From Mucilaginibacter sp. (GTDB taxonomy: Bacteria; Bacteroidota; Bacteroidia; Sphingobacteriales; Sphingobacteriaceae): 64,000 bases of DNA. The stretch lies in NCBI RefSeq assembly GCF_028288205.1, contig NZ_JAQBOD010000003.1, positions 20,361 through 84,360 of the forward strand, in the 5' to 3' direction. The translations under genes were made by a program, and so were the position numbers. The number at the start of each line of letters is the position of its first letter. Positions within the stretch are counted from its first letter, which is position 1. A model generated the notes under the pieces. The model was given only the letters and a program-made list of their open reading frames with translations, made no database searches and was not told where the DNA came from. Below are positions 1 through 9,074 of this stretch, in pieces.

Positions 1-1093
1 CATCGCCGCGCGAAAACCCACCGTGGTACCATGGGCCCATCACTAAAATGTTCCTGTCTTTATGGCCGCCTTTTTCTATACTGGCGTTTACCTTTAACGG
101 TCCGTATGGATCTTCCTGGTCAAAGAAACCGCCTACGGTCATCATTGCAGGCACTATGTTTTTTAAATGCGGTTCGGGTGTACGGCTTTTCCAATACTCA
201 TCATAGGTATCATGCTCCATCATTTCATTCCAAAGTTTATTGGTATGATGAAGAATTTTGTCATCAAAATTCTTTAATGGCCCCATAGCTAAATAAAACT
301 TATAACCATCAGGCGTACCGTATGCAGAAAACGCGCGTGCATTTATTGGTGTAGGTACCGGCCTGGCAACACCAAAGCCCGAAAGGAAAGCAAATGTTCC
401 CATCTCCTGGAAAGCACCATTGTGGTGGCGGTCATCGCCCATAAACCAGTTGGTAACCGGTGCCTGCGGCGAAACCGCTTTTAAGGCAGGATGAGCCTCA
501 ATAGCCGTCATAGTAGTATAAAAGCCCGGAGCTGATATACCCCAGGTACCTACTTTACCATTGTTGTGCGGAAGGTTTTTTATCATCCAATCGATGGTAT
601 CGTAAGTATCAGAGCTTTCATCTATATCCTTATTGGTTTTTTTAAGCACATAGGGCCTGGTTGCAACAAAATCGCCCTCAGACATGAAACGCCCGCGTGC
701 ATCCTGGTAAGCAAAAATAAAACCCTCTTTTGCAAATATCATAGATGGGCCCAACGATGTTTTATAAACATCTGCTCCATAAGGGCCAGAGCCATATGGC
801 GACCGGCTCATCATAATAGGATAGCTTTTAGTTTCGTCCTTAGGTACATATATTGCAGTATAAAGCTTAACACCATCCCTCATCGGGATCATGATCTCTA
901 TCTTTTTATAATTGTTCCTGATATAGGCAGAGTCTTCTTTATTAACCATTCTTGCCGGCGCAGCTGTACTTGCGCTTCTGCCACCGCGTTGTGCCATTAA
1001 AGGCGAGGTAGTTAAACCTGATATTGCTGTTAGCAATACCAGGTTTAGTTTAATTAAACTCATTTTTGGTGAGCCATTAAAGTTCTTCTTCAT
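1..1093 (-). CDS. CocE/NonD family hydrolase (X-Pro dipeptidyl-peptidase/acylase type), C-terminus outside window
   Basis: The frame is open from an ATG at 1093 to the window edge, about 364 residues, so the C-terminal part is missing. A second ATG at 1063 begins the better signal peptide (MSLIKLNLVLLTAISGL, with a likely cleavage after MAQ). The body matches the CocE/PepX alpha/beta hydrolase family: the N-terminal MRDGVKLYTAIYVP strand, SRSPYGSGPYG carrying the likely oxyanion Tyr, YQDARGRF, and the nucleophile elbow GTWGISAPGFY with Ser187 counted from 1093. Family members cut peptides, esters or beta-lactam side-chain amides, and the substrate here is unknown. It lies 29 bp after the esterase gene and is probably the last known gene of the Sus operon. 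The residue after the nucleophile is Ala where Tyr is usual. Confidence 0.85.
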   Translation of the reverse strand, partial: MKKNFNGSPKMSLIKLNLVLLTAISGLTTSPLMAQRGGRSASTAAPARMVNKEDSAYIRNNYKKIEIMIPMRDGVKLYTAIYVPKDETKSYPIMMSRSPYGSGPYGADVYKTSLGPSMIFAKEGFIFAYQDARGRFMSEGDFVATRPYVLKKTNKDIDESSDTYDTIDWMIKNLPHNNGKVGTWGISAPGFYTTMTAIEAHPALKAVSPQAPVTNWFMGDDRHHNGAFQEMGTFAFLSGFGVARPVPTPINARAFSAYGTPDGYKFYLAMGPLKNFDDKILHHTNKLWNEMMEHDTYDEYWKSRTPEPHLKNIVPAMMTVGGFFDQEDPYGPLKVNASIEKGGHKDRNILVMGPWYHGGFSRGD

Positions 1094-1122
1094 AACCAAA
1101 TTTTAATATAAATAATGTAAAC

Positions 1123-2733
1123 TTATTTATAAGCCGGATGCATCTTTTTTAAATGCGCGTCCATAACTTTAATCAACTCGCCGCTGGTGTAGTTGCGGTA
1201 ACTATGTCCGCCCCTGTCACCATAAGTGATGGTACCGCCATAGTAAGGATCTTTTGTTTTCACCAAAAAGTCTTCCATATGATAAACACCAAAGTTCAGG
1301 AAAAAGTCGTCCGTACGGCCGGCAATAACATTTAGTTTGCCCACCAGTTTTGGTCCAACAGTTGCCCAGTTTTTTTCCAGGTAAACACGCATATCCCAGT
1401 TGTCTATCCAGTATTTGGCTACGGCAGGGTCCATGTCGCCGGTTGTTTTATCGAACAATGGTTTAAAATAACCATTCGGACCGATAGGGCCGAATATCGA
1501 ACTCCAGATATCCAATTGCCCACCCGAACGGCCAAGCGTGCCATTTACCACTTCCATGGTATTGCGCTGCTCTGATGTTAAACGAACATCGCCGGTTAGC
1601 GGGTAACGGGTATTGGCTGTAGGTACCTTGTAATATTCATGAATTTTGTAGAACGCGTTTTTATCTTCATAAACATTGATACCTTCTACGTTATGAAAGT
1701 CAAGCGGATCTGGCGAATAAGACCAGGTACCACCATAAAACTCAGGATAAAGACATTGTAGCGCGAACGATTCCCAACCACCGGTTGAGCCGCCTGTTAG
1801 TAAACGGGCCCATCCTTCTTTAATACAACGAACCTGCTTTTCAATTTCGGGTATCAGTTCTTCATGTATCGCATCGCCGTAAGGGCCATTGTTAGGTGTA
1901 TTTACCGCATACGAATCATCAAAATAAGGTGATGGGTGCTGAATAGTTATCGCTATAAATTCAGGAAAACCGGCAGATGTCCAATCCTGGTAAAACTTAT
2001 TATCCGGTGCATCTTTAAACCTAAACGGCGCCCCTGTAGAAAAGTGACCCTGCTCATAAACAGTTGGGTAATGCTTTTCCGGATGGTCCTCATAACCTTT
2101 AGGCAAAAGTATGGTGGCACCTATAAAAATAGGATGCCCCCAAAAAGCCGTAAGCTTTGCACTTTGTATTTTAATATGCTTAACCCATTTTGTATCCGGC
2201 GGAACAGCGATAGGCGGAATAATCTGGTCCACAGTTAACTTTACAACCTGGTTAGGGGTTTTGTTAATAGTTATTTTCATCATCTTGCTGTAAATATTGC
2301 CAGGTGATCGTGTCCAGTTTTGCCCCTCCCATTGATCCATGTGCATCCACAGGGTATGCCCGTCTGACCGCTTAAACTTGGTGTATTTACTTAATACCGC
2401 CTGCACATAATAATCGCCCGCAGGCAGATTTTTAAGTGTATTGCCAGGATACCCAAGTGTTGTAGCATCTACAGTAACCGGCTGCGATGGTTTCAGGTTT
2501 ACAACATCCACACCAAAAAGCTGAGGACCGTAACGACCAACCTGCAAACGCGGTTCAATAGTATCAGAATGAGATATTATTAAAAACATGCGCCCGGTTA
2601 TGGCTTCTTTACTTGCAGTTGAAGAAAACGCCAGTTTAAAATCCGTTTTATTGCCAACAGCTTTATGCTGTGCGTTAACGCTTAATAATCCTCCGCTTAA
2701 AAATAGCAATGCTATTAAAAATTTGTTTTTCAT
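1123..2733 (-). CDS. Secreted alpha/beta-fold esterase-like hydrolase
   Basis: This 536-residue protein starts with a signal peptide (MKNKFLIALLFLSGGLL, cleavage after NAQ). An N-terminal beta-rich part of about 190 residues precedes a putative-esterase alpha/beta hydrolase domain. The nucleophile elbow is LLTGGSTGGWESFALQ, fitting GxSxG, and it follows an EELIPEIEKQ helix typical of esterase D/feruloyl-esterase-like proteins. The acid and His of the triad are probably in the C-terminal third (a GRTDDFF segment and DRGGHSYRNY). It follows susD by 24 bp and precedes the CocE-type gene by 29 bp, so the two hydrolases are probably co-transcribed with the transporter and act on whatever it imports. 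The substrate cannot be told from sequence; an ester-decorated glycan or a peptide are both possible. Confidence 0.8.
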   Translation of the reverse strand: MKNKFLIALLFLSGGLLSVNAQHKAVGNKTDFKLAFSSTASKEAITGRMFLIISHSDTIEPRLQVGRYGPQLFGVDVVNLKPSQPVTVDATTLGYPGNTLKNLPAGDYYVQAVLSKYTKFKRSDGHTLWMHMDQWEGQNWTRSPGNIYSKMMKITINKTPNQVVKLTVDQIIPPIAVPPDTKWVKHIKIQSAKLTAFWGHPIFIGATILLPKGYEDHPEKHYPTVYEQGHFSTGAPFRFKDAPDNKFYQDWTSAGFPEFIAITIQHPSPYFDDSYAVNTPNNGPYGDAIHEELIPEIEKQVRCIKEGWARLLTGGSTGGWESFALQCLYPEFYGGTWSYSPDPLDFHNVEGINVYEDKNAFYKIHEYYKVPTANTRYPLTGDVRLTSEQRNTMEVVNGTLGRSGGQLDIWSSIFGPIGPNGYFKPLFDKTTGDMDPAVAKYWIDNWDMRVYLEKNWATVGPKLVGKLNVIAGRTDDFFLNFGVYHMEDFLVKTKDPYYGGTITYGDRGGHSYRNYTSGELIKVMDAHLKKMHPAYK

Positions 2734-2757
2734 TTTTTTTATGTTAAAATTAATTAA

Positions 2758-4146
2758 CTATTGAGGATTTTTCGCGTCCCACTGCACTTCGGCAAACGGT
2801 CTTATTAATTGCGTATATACCTTTGCTGTAGGCAGATCATTAGGTAAGGTGCTTAATAAATTATACCTGCGCATATCAAACCAGCGGTGGCCTTCAAAAA
2901 ATAAAGAATACCTGCGTTGATTTAGCATTTCTGTTATTAATGCAGCCTGGTTACCTAACACAGTTGGTTTTGCTATTGCCAAAGTTGGTAGTCCTGATGC
3001 AACCCTTATAACATCAAGTGCTGCTGCCCCGGCTATTAAACTAGTTGGCGTATTAAGCTGAATTTGTGCTTCTGCATACATTAATATCAACTCCTCATTA
3101 CGTAAAATTGATATAGGAGAGGTATTTGTAGGATACATATACACGTCATAAGCACCGGTTAACCCGTTAAGTACACGTGGTGTAGTTCTTAAAGCTACTT
3201 TAGCAGGTACCCGGGTATCGCCTGCTTCTGCCTGCGAAATAAATAAGGCTTGCGCTACCATAGGTGCCGAGGTTGTGTTTTTTTGTTGATAAAGCGGATT
3301 AAAAATATCGCCGGATGTAGTTGAAAAAGTAAACACCGGACCGGTTGTTAACGGACCGCTAAGATTCATAAAAGATGCACCTAAGGCTGTTAACATACCA
3401 TTCCAGTCTTTTTGATACATCATCACTTCGGCAGCCAGGCCGCGGTTAAATGTAGAAAAGGTGGTCGGAGTTGAAAATCCTGCCCAGCCGGTTGTCATCG
3501 GGAAGGCAAATGCGGTACCGGCTGAGGCCAGTTGCGTGTTGCCAAGATCAAGTAATCGCTTAATTTCTGTTAACGCTGCGTCATATGATACAAACGGTCC
3601 GGGTTTAAGCAAATCGCCGGGTGTATTTAAGTCAGTAAAACTAATACGTATACCATTTTGGTATTGCATATTTAAGTTTTTAAGCATTACATAAGCTTCA
3701 ACTGTATTACAAAAGCCCCTGATGCTATTTTTTTGTGTTTCGTTAAGAGCAGTACTGGCATTAGCGCCTCTCATAAATAATTCTGCGCGCCTGCGGGTTT
3801 GCGAAAAATCATCATATGACGCGTTGAAGCCCGTAGTTAAGCTAAAGCCGCCATTTGTAGTGCCTAAAAGCTCAGTAGTCCAGGTTAATTCAACCGAACT
3901 TAGATTGTACATTTCTCTTCCGATGGATCCGGTTACTAAACGATAGTTTTGTATACCGTTACGCATTACAGATTGTAAACCAACACCCAGTTCATTAAGT
4001 TGTACGGCTGTTGCATTTGTTAATACAGATTCTTGCGATGGTAAGTTAGGGTCAACTACCTTTTTTGTCTCGAATACGCTACATGCAGGGAGCATGAACA
4101 ATACTCCGATCAATAGAATATGGGATTTTATTTTAAAGTATTTCAT
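2758..4146 (-). CDS. SusD/RagB-family outer-membrane lipoprotein
   Basis: A 462-residue substrate-binding lipoprotein that caps the SusC channel at the cell surface. The signal peptide ends in the lipobox LPACS, with Cys22 as the likely lipidated residue. The C-terminal third carries the usual SusD/RagB signature: LRNEELILMYAEAQIQL, then LNQRRYSLFFEGHRWFDMRRY, and a final segment near PFAEVQWDAKNPQ. It is slightly short for the family, which often exceeds 500 residues. It sits 24 bp after susC on the same strand, the standard arrangement. SusD proteins usually bind glycans, but relatives such as RagB bind peptides, so the ligand is open. Confidence 0.9.
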   Translation of the reverse strand: MKYFKIKSHILLIGVLFMLPACSVFETKKVVDPNLPSQESVLTNATAVQLNELGVGLQSVMRNGIQNYRLVTGSIGREMYNLSSVELTWTTELLGTTNGGFSLTTGFNASYDDFSQTRRRAELFMRGANASTALNETQKNSIRGFCNTVEAYVMLKNLNMQYQNGIRISFTDLNTPGDLLKPGPFVSYDAALTEIKRLLDLGNTQLASAGTAFAFPMTTGWAGFSTPTTFSTFNRGLAAEVMMYQKDWNGMLTALGASFMNLSGPLTTGPVFTFSTTSGDIFNPLYQQKNTTSAPMVAQALFISQAEAGDTRVPAKVALRTTPRVLNGLTGAYDVYMYPTNTSPISILRNEELILMYAEAQIQLNTPTSLIAGAAALDVIRVASGLPTLAIAKPTVLGNQAALITEMLNQRRYSLFFEGHRWFDMRRYNLLSTLPNDLPTAKVYTQLIRPFAEVQWDAKNPQ

Positions 4147-4170
4147 GTTTTTAAGTTTTAAAATTAGGTT

Positions 4171-7100
4171 CTAAAATCCAACCGCTAAGCGTATAAATAT
4201 TCTCTTGCTGCTCGGGAATGCCGAGTTGTCAACACTTGCTCCAACTGATTGGTTACCAAAGTTTGATGCTTCAGGGTCATATCCCTGGTATTGCGTTATT
4301 GTAAACAAGTTAGTAGCTGATGCACCAAGTTTTACACTCTGTACCGTATTATGAAAAGCAGTGGTAAGGAATGATTTTGGAATATTATAATATAGCGCAA
4401 CTTCTCTTAAGCGCAGGTAGCTGGCATCTTGTATAAACTCTCTTGCAGTTACATTTGGATTACTAGGAGACCTTGCCTTTCCATTTGGCACGCCTGTTAG
4501 GCCCCATAAATTGTCGTTATGGCTCCAATCGATTGACGTACCGCCGGCATCTTTTTGCTTTTGGGTAAGGTTAGAGTTGAAGTTACCGTAGCTTCTATGT
4601 AATAAGAACGAAAAATCAAAGTTTTTAAGAAAAGTGAATGTATTTGACCATGATACCTGGTACTTAGGCTGTGCATCTTCATATTGTGTAGCCTGTGCAA
4701 TTCCTGACGCGTCAACCACGTTTGGTGAACCATACCATGCGCTGGGAGACTGGCCCAATCTTAACTGGTTACGGCCATATATACTAAAACCACTACCTAC
4801 GGTTGTATTTGGTATAACCAGGCGGGTTACTTTGGTCCTGTTATTCCAAAATTGGAGGTTTGTGGTCCATGCAAAATTTGGCAATTTAACAGGTGTACCG
4901 CCTAAAGCGAGTTCAATACCTTTGTTTTGTAAATCGCCTACCGGATAAGCTATATATGATAATACCCCGGTGCCGTCTGATAGAACATAAGGATTTAACA
5001 GATTATATACATTTTTAATGTAATATGAACCTTCAAATGTTAACCGACCATTAAACAAAGCTATATCTGTACCCATTTCTATTTCCTGGGCAGTTTCTGG
5101 CTGAATAGTTGAGTTGCCTACTGTAGTTGGTGTTACCGTACCTAATAAACCACCATAGCTTGTAGTAGCTAATGAGGTAAAGGTATTACCAAAAGCAGGC
5201 TCGCCACCTGTACGGCCATAAGCAAGCCTTAGTTTAAACTCATTAATAGTTTGCGCTTTCCAAAAATCAAATTTGGTTAAGTTTAAAGCAACCGAGGCTC
5301 TTGGGAAAGCGTATAATTTATTATTATCACCATTTAAGGTTGATTTATCAAACCTTATACCACCGGTAGCAATAACTTTATCATCCCAGTTAATTTCTTG
5401 TTGTCCAACAAAGCCAACATCTGTCCAGTTCTGAAAAGTTTCGCTCGAAGTTCTAACAGTAGCATTGTTTGGATTTTCCTGGCCCGGCAATAAGCCTTCG
5501 CCTTGTATCCAGCTAAAATCATTCTTGGTAGAAAGCTTTACCACACCTACTTGCGTGGTGAAATCAATATTTTTAATTTTCCAGTTATCAATTAAAAAGC
5601 CTTGATAATTGGTATTAAAGCTCCTGTTTTTTGAGAAACGCGAAGCACCGGCGCCATTGGCCCTGGTTCTTTGCGATTGCAAATCATCCGGAAAATAGAT
5701 CTCATCCTCTGTAAGTACATAATCCAAACCACCCGAGAAAGCAAACTTTAAAGTTTGATTAGGTTTTTGCATTAAATAAAGTGTAGAGCTGAATGATTGT
5801 ATAAAACGGTTGGTTATTTCGTTATTAACAGCTCTGTCTGATATAGCAAGAGGATTATCACCGGTATAAGGTGAATCCGGGTATTTGCCATCTACAGGAA
5901 GTAGCTGCGCATAATTTGGCGTGTAAGCTAAAGTATACGGAACAGATACGCCTCTGTTATCATTACCGCTAAAGCCACGTTGGTTACCTGTGTTTAAATA
6001 GTTAGAACCAATTGAGAAGCTCCAGAAATCAGTTAATTTTTGATCAAGGTTTACTTTAACCGAACGGCGTTGAAAGCCGGTGCGTTTTTCAATACCTGTT
6101 TCATTATCTAACCCGCTGGCTAAATAATACTTGGTTTTATCAGTACCGCCTGATACGCTTGCTGTTGTATTACTTACTTTACCAATATTGCCGTAAATAA
6201 TTTTTTCATAATCATATATTTTACCTGCTGCCGTAGCTGCTTTCCATGCTGCAATTTCTGTAGCACTACCGCTGCCTGCAACGCCGGTACCAAAAACATA
6301 GTCAAATTTGTTTTGTCCTTGCGGGCCTATAGGGTCAAGGCTCCAACCTTCAGCACCTAATAGCTTTTCGGCGGAAACAAAACCTACATCCTGGCTAACG
6401 TTTACACGCGTTTGGCCCGCTTTACCTTTTTTAGTAGTAATAATTACAACACCTGCATTTGCACGGGTACCATATATAGCACCGGCACTTGGGCCCTTTA
6501 ATACCTCTATTGATTCAATATCGGCAGGGTTAATATCTGATAAACGGTTTGTAGCCTGGTCCTGGTTTGTACCAGCACCGCTAAATGCACTTGCACCTGC
6601 ACCTGTACTAAATTGTGAGTTGTTTACAAATACACCATCAACTACATATAAGGGCTCTGAAGAACCGTTAATTGATGATATACCACGTAATTTAACTGAT
6701 ATACCACCGCCCGGTGCACCGCTATTTGAGTTAATGTTTGCACCAACAATTTTTCCGCTCATGGCACCATCAATAGTAACCGGCGGGGTAGTACCTGCTA
6801 ATTGTTGAGATGAAAGGTGAGAAATTGAACTGGCCGCATTACTTCTTTTTATGCTGGTTGCCAAACCGGTAACCACTACTTCATTTAAAGAAGATTCATC
6901 CAGATCTAACGCAATAGTAACAACTGATGAAATGTTTTTAACCGAAACTTCTTTTGTTTTGTAGCCGATAAATGAAACTGTTAATATAGCCGCATCCGGA
7001 ACATTGTTAAGTTCAAATTCGCCATTAACATTGGTAACTGCACCAATTTTGGTTCCTTTGATCATAACCGATGAGCCTGGTAATGGCTGTCCTTTTTCGT

Positions 7101-7518
7101 CAACAACTTTTCCTTTTATACTTTTAAGGACAGGTTGAACACTTTCGGGAGTCTCGTTTTTTGGAGTTACAACAATAGTTTTATTTTCTATTGTATAAGT
7201 AAACGGTTGCCCTTTTAAGCATTGATTTAAGGCATCGGTAATAGATTTGTTTTCAAAATGAACCGAAATAGGCTTGGCCTTTTGAAGCTCATTATATTTA
7301 TAAAGAAAGAAATAGCCGCTTTGCTGTTCAATTGTTTTTAGGGCTTTTTCTAAAGTAATATTCTCGCCCGATAAGGTGATTTTTTGAGAGTATACTTTAG
7401 CGCTTAATTGCATACATGAAATTGTAATAATAAATACAGTTAATTTCATAATAATAAACACTTTGGAGGATAAGAACCGTAACTTTTTACGGTCTTTACA
7501 GAGAGAATTTAATTGCAT
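4171..7518 (-). CDS. SusC/RagA-family TonB-linked outer-membrane receptor with STN domain
   Basis: A 1115-residue TonB-dependent transporter that should import a substrate presented by the SusD partner. After a long N-terminus typical of this group (MQLNSLCKDRKK then a hydrophobic MKLTVFIITI stretch) comes an STN domain at about residues 50-115, which signals to a FecR protein. A carboxypeptidase-regulatory-like domain follows (GKVVDEKGQPLPGSSVMIKG), then the plug with LNEVVVTGLA and the SusC signature PLYVVDGVFVNN, and a long beta-barrel ending in Phe (RIFIRLAVGF). The start at 7518 is preferred over the internal ATG at 7449 because the long leader occurs in the second SusC here too. STN plus adjacent fecR and sigma genes imply substrate-induced transcription. 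Confidence 0.93.
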   Translation of the reverse strand: MQLNSLCKDRKKLRFLSSKVFIIMKLTVFIITISCMQLSAKVYSQKITLSGENITLEKALKTIEQQSGYFFLYKYNELQKAKPISVHFENKSITDALNQCLKGQPFTYTIENKTIVVTPKNETPESVQPVLKSIKGKVVDEKGQPLPGSSVMIKGTKIGAVTNVNGEFELNNVPDAAILTVSFIGYKTKEVSVKNISSVVTIALDLDESSLNEVVVTGLATSIKRSNAASSISHLSSQQLAGTTPPVTIDGAMSGKIVGANINSNSGAPGGGISVKLRGISSINGSSEPLYVVDGVFVNNSQFSTGAGASAFSGAGTNQDQATNRLSDINPADIESIEVLKGPSAGAIYGTRANAGVVIITTKKGKAGQTRVNVSQDVGFVSAEKLLGAEGWSLDPIGPQGQNKFDYVFGTGVAGSGSATEIAAWKAATAAGKIYDYEKIIYGNIGKVSNTTASVSGGTDKTKYYLASGLDNETGIEKRTGFQRRSVKVNLDQKLTDFWSFSIGSNYLNTGNQRGFSGNDNRGVSVPYTLAYTPNYAQLLPVDGKYPDSPYTGDNPLAISDRAVNNEITNRFIQSFSSTLYLMQKPNQTLKFAFSGGLDYVLTEDEIYFPDDLQSQRTRANGAGASRFSKNRSFNTNYQGFLIDNWKIKNIDFTTQVGVVKLSTKNDFSWIQGEGLLPGQENPNNATVRTSSETFQNWTDVGFVGQQEINWDDKVIATGGIRFDKSTLNGDNNKLYAFPRASVALNLTKFDFWKAQTINEFKLRLAYGRTGGEPAFGNTFTSLATTSYGGLLGTVTPTTVGNSTIQPETAQEIEMGTDIALFNGRLTFEGSYYIKNVYNLLNPYVLSDGTGVLSYIAYPVGDLQNKGIELALGGTPVKLPNFAWTTNLQFWNNRTKVTRLVIPNTTVGSGFSIYGRNQLRLGQSPSAWYGSPNVVDASGIAQATQYEDAQPKYQVSWSNTFTFLKNFDFSFLLHRSYGNFNSNLTQKQKDAGGTSIDWSHNDNLWGLTGVPNGKARSPSNPNVTAREFIQDASYLRLREVALYYNIPKSFLTTAFHNTVQSVKLGASATNLFTITQYQGYDPEASNFGNQSVGASVDNSAFPSSKRIFIRLAVGF

Positions 7519-7525
7519 ATCTTTG
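7495..7525 (+). promoter_or_regulatory. Candidate promoter antisense to susC start (locus 1)
   Basis: On the plus strand there is TATCTTTG at 7518-7525, a full match to the Bacteroidota -7 consensus TAnnTTTG. Nineteen bases upstream is TTTA at 7495-7498, near the TTTG-type -33 box. The first T of the -7 box pairs with the A of the susC ATG, which is on the opposite strand. Transcription would start near 7531 and run away from the susC coding region. Confidence 0.45.
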
Positions 7526-7530
7526 CAAGG

Positions 7531-7621
7531 TTTGAGTGAATAAATGTGATTCTGTCAGGGATCTTTTTTAGCTAACTCATATCAGTAAGCCGGGGGTGTT
7601 GGTAGCACTTCCGGTTTTTTT
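7531..7621 (+). ncRNA. Predicted cis-antisense small RNA over the susC leader (locus 1)
   Basis: A plus-strand promoter-like element (7495-7525) and a plus-strand intrinsic terminator (7590-7621) bracket about 90 bp with no open frame. A transcript from here would be fully complementary to the 5' leader of the susC mRNA. In Bacteroides, cis-encoded antisense RNAs such as DonS lie opposite susC-type leaders and repress them, and this has the same geometry and a similar size. The transcript itself is inferred. A matching arrangement occurs at 50761-50885 in the second Sus locus of this window. Confidence 0.4.
7590..7621 (+). terminator. Intrinsic terminator on the strand opposite susC/fecR
   Basis: CCGGGGGTG (7590-7598) pairs with CACTTCCGG (7606-7614), using two G-U pairs as RNA, and is followed by seven T on the plus strand (7615-7621). 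There is no A-run on the left side, so it cannot serve as a normal terminator for fecR, which is transcribed leftward. Confidence 0.6.
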
Positions 7622-7700
7622 GTGATTAGCTTTAATGTGTGTTTTCATAGCCGTTTTTTCATATTTTTTGTTATTTTTTAGGGGTTAAACAATTTGTTAA

Positions 7701-8915
7701 TTATGGTAATACAATTATCTTTTTATCTTCAATTTTAAAATGCACGTTATCTAATTCTAATATGTGCAGCACCTGCCTTATATTTTCGCCCCGCCCTATC
7801 GTTCCAACAAACTCATCATTCTTTATATTGCCCTCATATAAAACATCAACATCATACCACCTTGCCAGTTGCCTCATTATATATTTAATATTAACCCGGT
7901 TAAATTTAAAATATCCATTTTTCCAGGCTAAAGCTTCATCAACTAATGCGGGGCCAATTTTTACGCTGCCATTTTTATCAACAATTGCTTGTTCGCCCGG
8001 CTTTAATATACTTGCCTCATTATTCTCTACTATTTTTACCGAGCCCTCAAGCAATGTTGTTTTAATAGCATCTTCATCAGCATAAGCCATCACGTTAAAG
8101 TGTGTACCTAATACTTCTATAGTTTGGTTGCCGGATCTTACACGAAAAGGCTTCTCTTTATTTTTTGCTACTTCAAAGTACGCTTCGCCGGTTATATTTA
8201 CATTACGCTCTTTACCTACAAAAGCTGTAGGATAAGTGATAGAAGAGGCCGAATTAAGCCAAACCTCTGTGCCATCCGGCAAGGTTAATTTGTATTGGCC
8301 ACCCCGGGGTGTAGTCATTGTGTTATACAATACTTTTTCGGGCTCGGCATTTGTTTTGTTATAAACTAACTGCCCGTTAGCCAATTTAACTACATTAGCA
8401 TTGCCTTGTTGGGCAAGTGTGCCATCCTTTGCATCATTCAAAACTATTTTAGAGCCATCCTGTAACGTTAGTATAGCTTTGTTACTTCCAGGGGTTATAT
8501 TCGTTTTTATCTCTTTGCTTTTTACAACTTTGTTAATTTCTGCTTTGTTAGCAGATTTATAATAAGTGTACATACTTTGAAATATTAATAGCATAATGGT
8601 GGTAGTAGCCATTAATTTCAAAATTAACGGGCGGATAGAGGTTGGTTCAGATTCTACTTCCTCGTTGTTTACCTCAACAGTATCTATTTTTTGCAATATG
8701 CTGTTAAATGTTTCATCAAATGTCCTACTCATTTCGGGCATTTGATCAAAGTCATCTAACGCATATTCATTTAACTTCTCGACTATAATTTGCCTTAAAG
8801 TACTTTCGTTGTTATCTGTTTTAAAATGCTCCAGTAAGAACTTGATTTCTTGTTCGGTGCATTCATTATTAATATAACGCTGAAAGATTTCTTTTAGCAG
8901 ATGTTGATCTTCCAA
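7701..8915 (-). CDS. FecR-family anti-sigma factor
   Basis: A 404-residue inner-membrane regulator that should hold the adjacent ECF sigma factor inactive until the SusC STN domain signals. The N-terminal cytoplasmic part (about residues 1-95) binds sigma; one membrane helix lies at about 97-115 (ILKLMATTTIMLLIF). The periplasmic FecR domain is clear from TTPRGGQYKLTLPDG, EVWLNSASSITYP, NITGEAYFEVAKN and VLGTHFNVMAY. A C-terminal DUF4974-type domain contains LARWYDVDVLYEG. It lies between susC and the sigma gene, 159 bp after the latter. It is a close relative of the second FecR at 49401-50597. Confidence 0.93.
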   Translation of the reverse strand: MEDQHLLKEIFQRYINNECTEQEIKFLLEHFKTDNNESTLRQIIVEKLNEYALDDFDQMPEMSRTFDETFNSILQKIDTVEVNNEEVESEPTSIRPLILKLMATTTIMLLIFQSMYTYYKSANKAEINKVVKSKEIKTNITPGSNKAILTLQDGSKIVLNDAKDGTLAQQGNANVVKLANGQLVYNKTNAEPEKVLYNTMTTPRGGQYKLTLPDGTEVWLNSASSITYPTAFVGKERNVNITGEAYFEVAKNKEKPFRVRSGNQTIEVLGTHFNVMAYADEDAIKTTLLEGSVKIVENNEASILKPGEQAIVDKNGSVKIGPALVDEALAWKNGYFKFNRVNIKYIMRQLARWYDVDVLYEGNIKNDEFVGTIGRGENIRQVLHILELDNVHFKIEDKKIIVLP

Positions 8916-9074
8916 TTTCCTTGTATTTGTATGCTAATACGTACGGGAAGAAAATTACATCTGCTCTGTTTAAAAAAAATATTATTTAATTTTTACTGTA
9001 CTGCTTGTAAAGATTTATACAGGCGATGTAAGATGATTTTCAATATATATGAAAATCTATAGGGATAAGCTCTA

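Noticed and set aside
566..1000. 144-residue frame on the plus strand
   Set aside because: Antisense to the truncated CocE-type hydrolase, whose own frame carries clear family motifs.
6308..6808. 166-residue frame on the plus strand
   Set aside because: Fully antisense to the plug region of SusC, with a composition set by the complementary codons.
7590..7621. Terminator for fecR in locus 1
   Set aside because: The T-run is on the plus strand, while fecR is transcribed on the minus strand.
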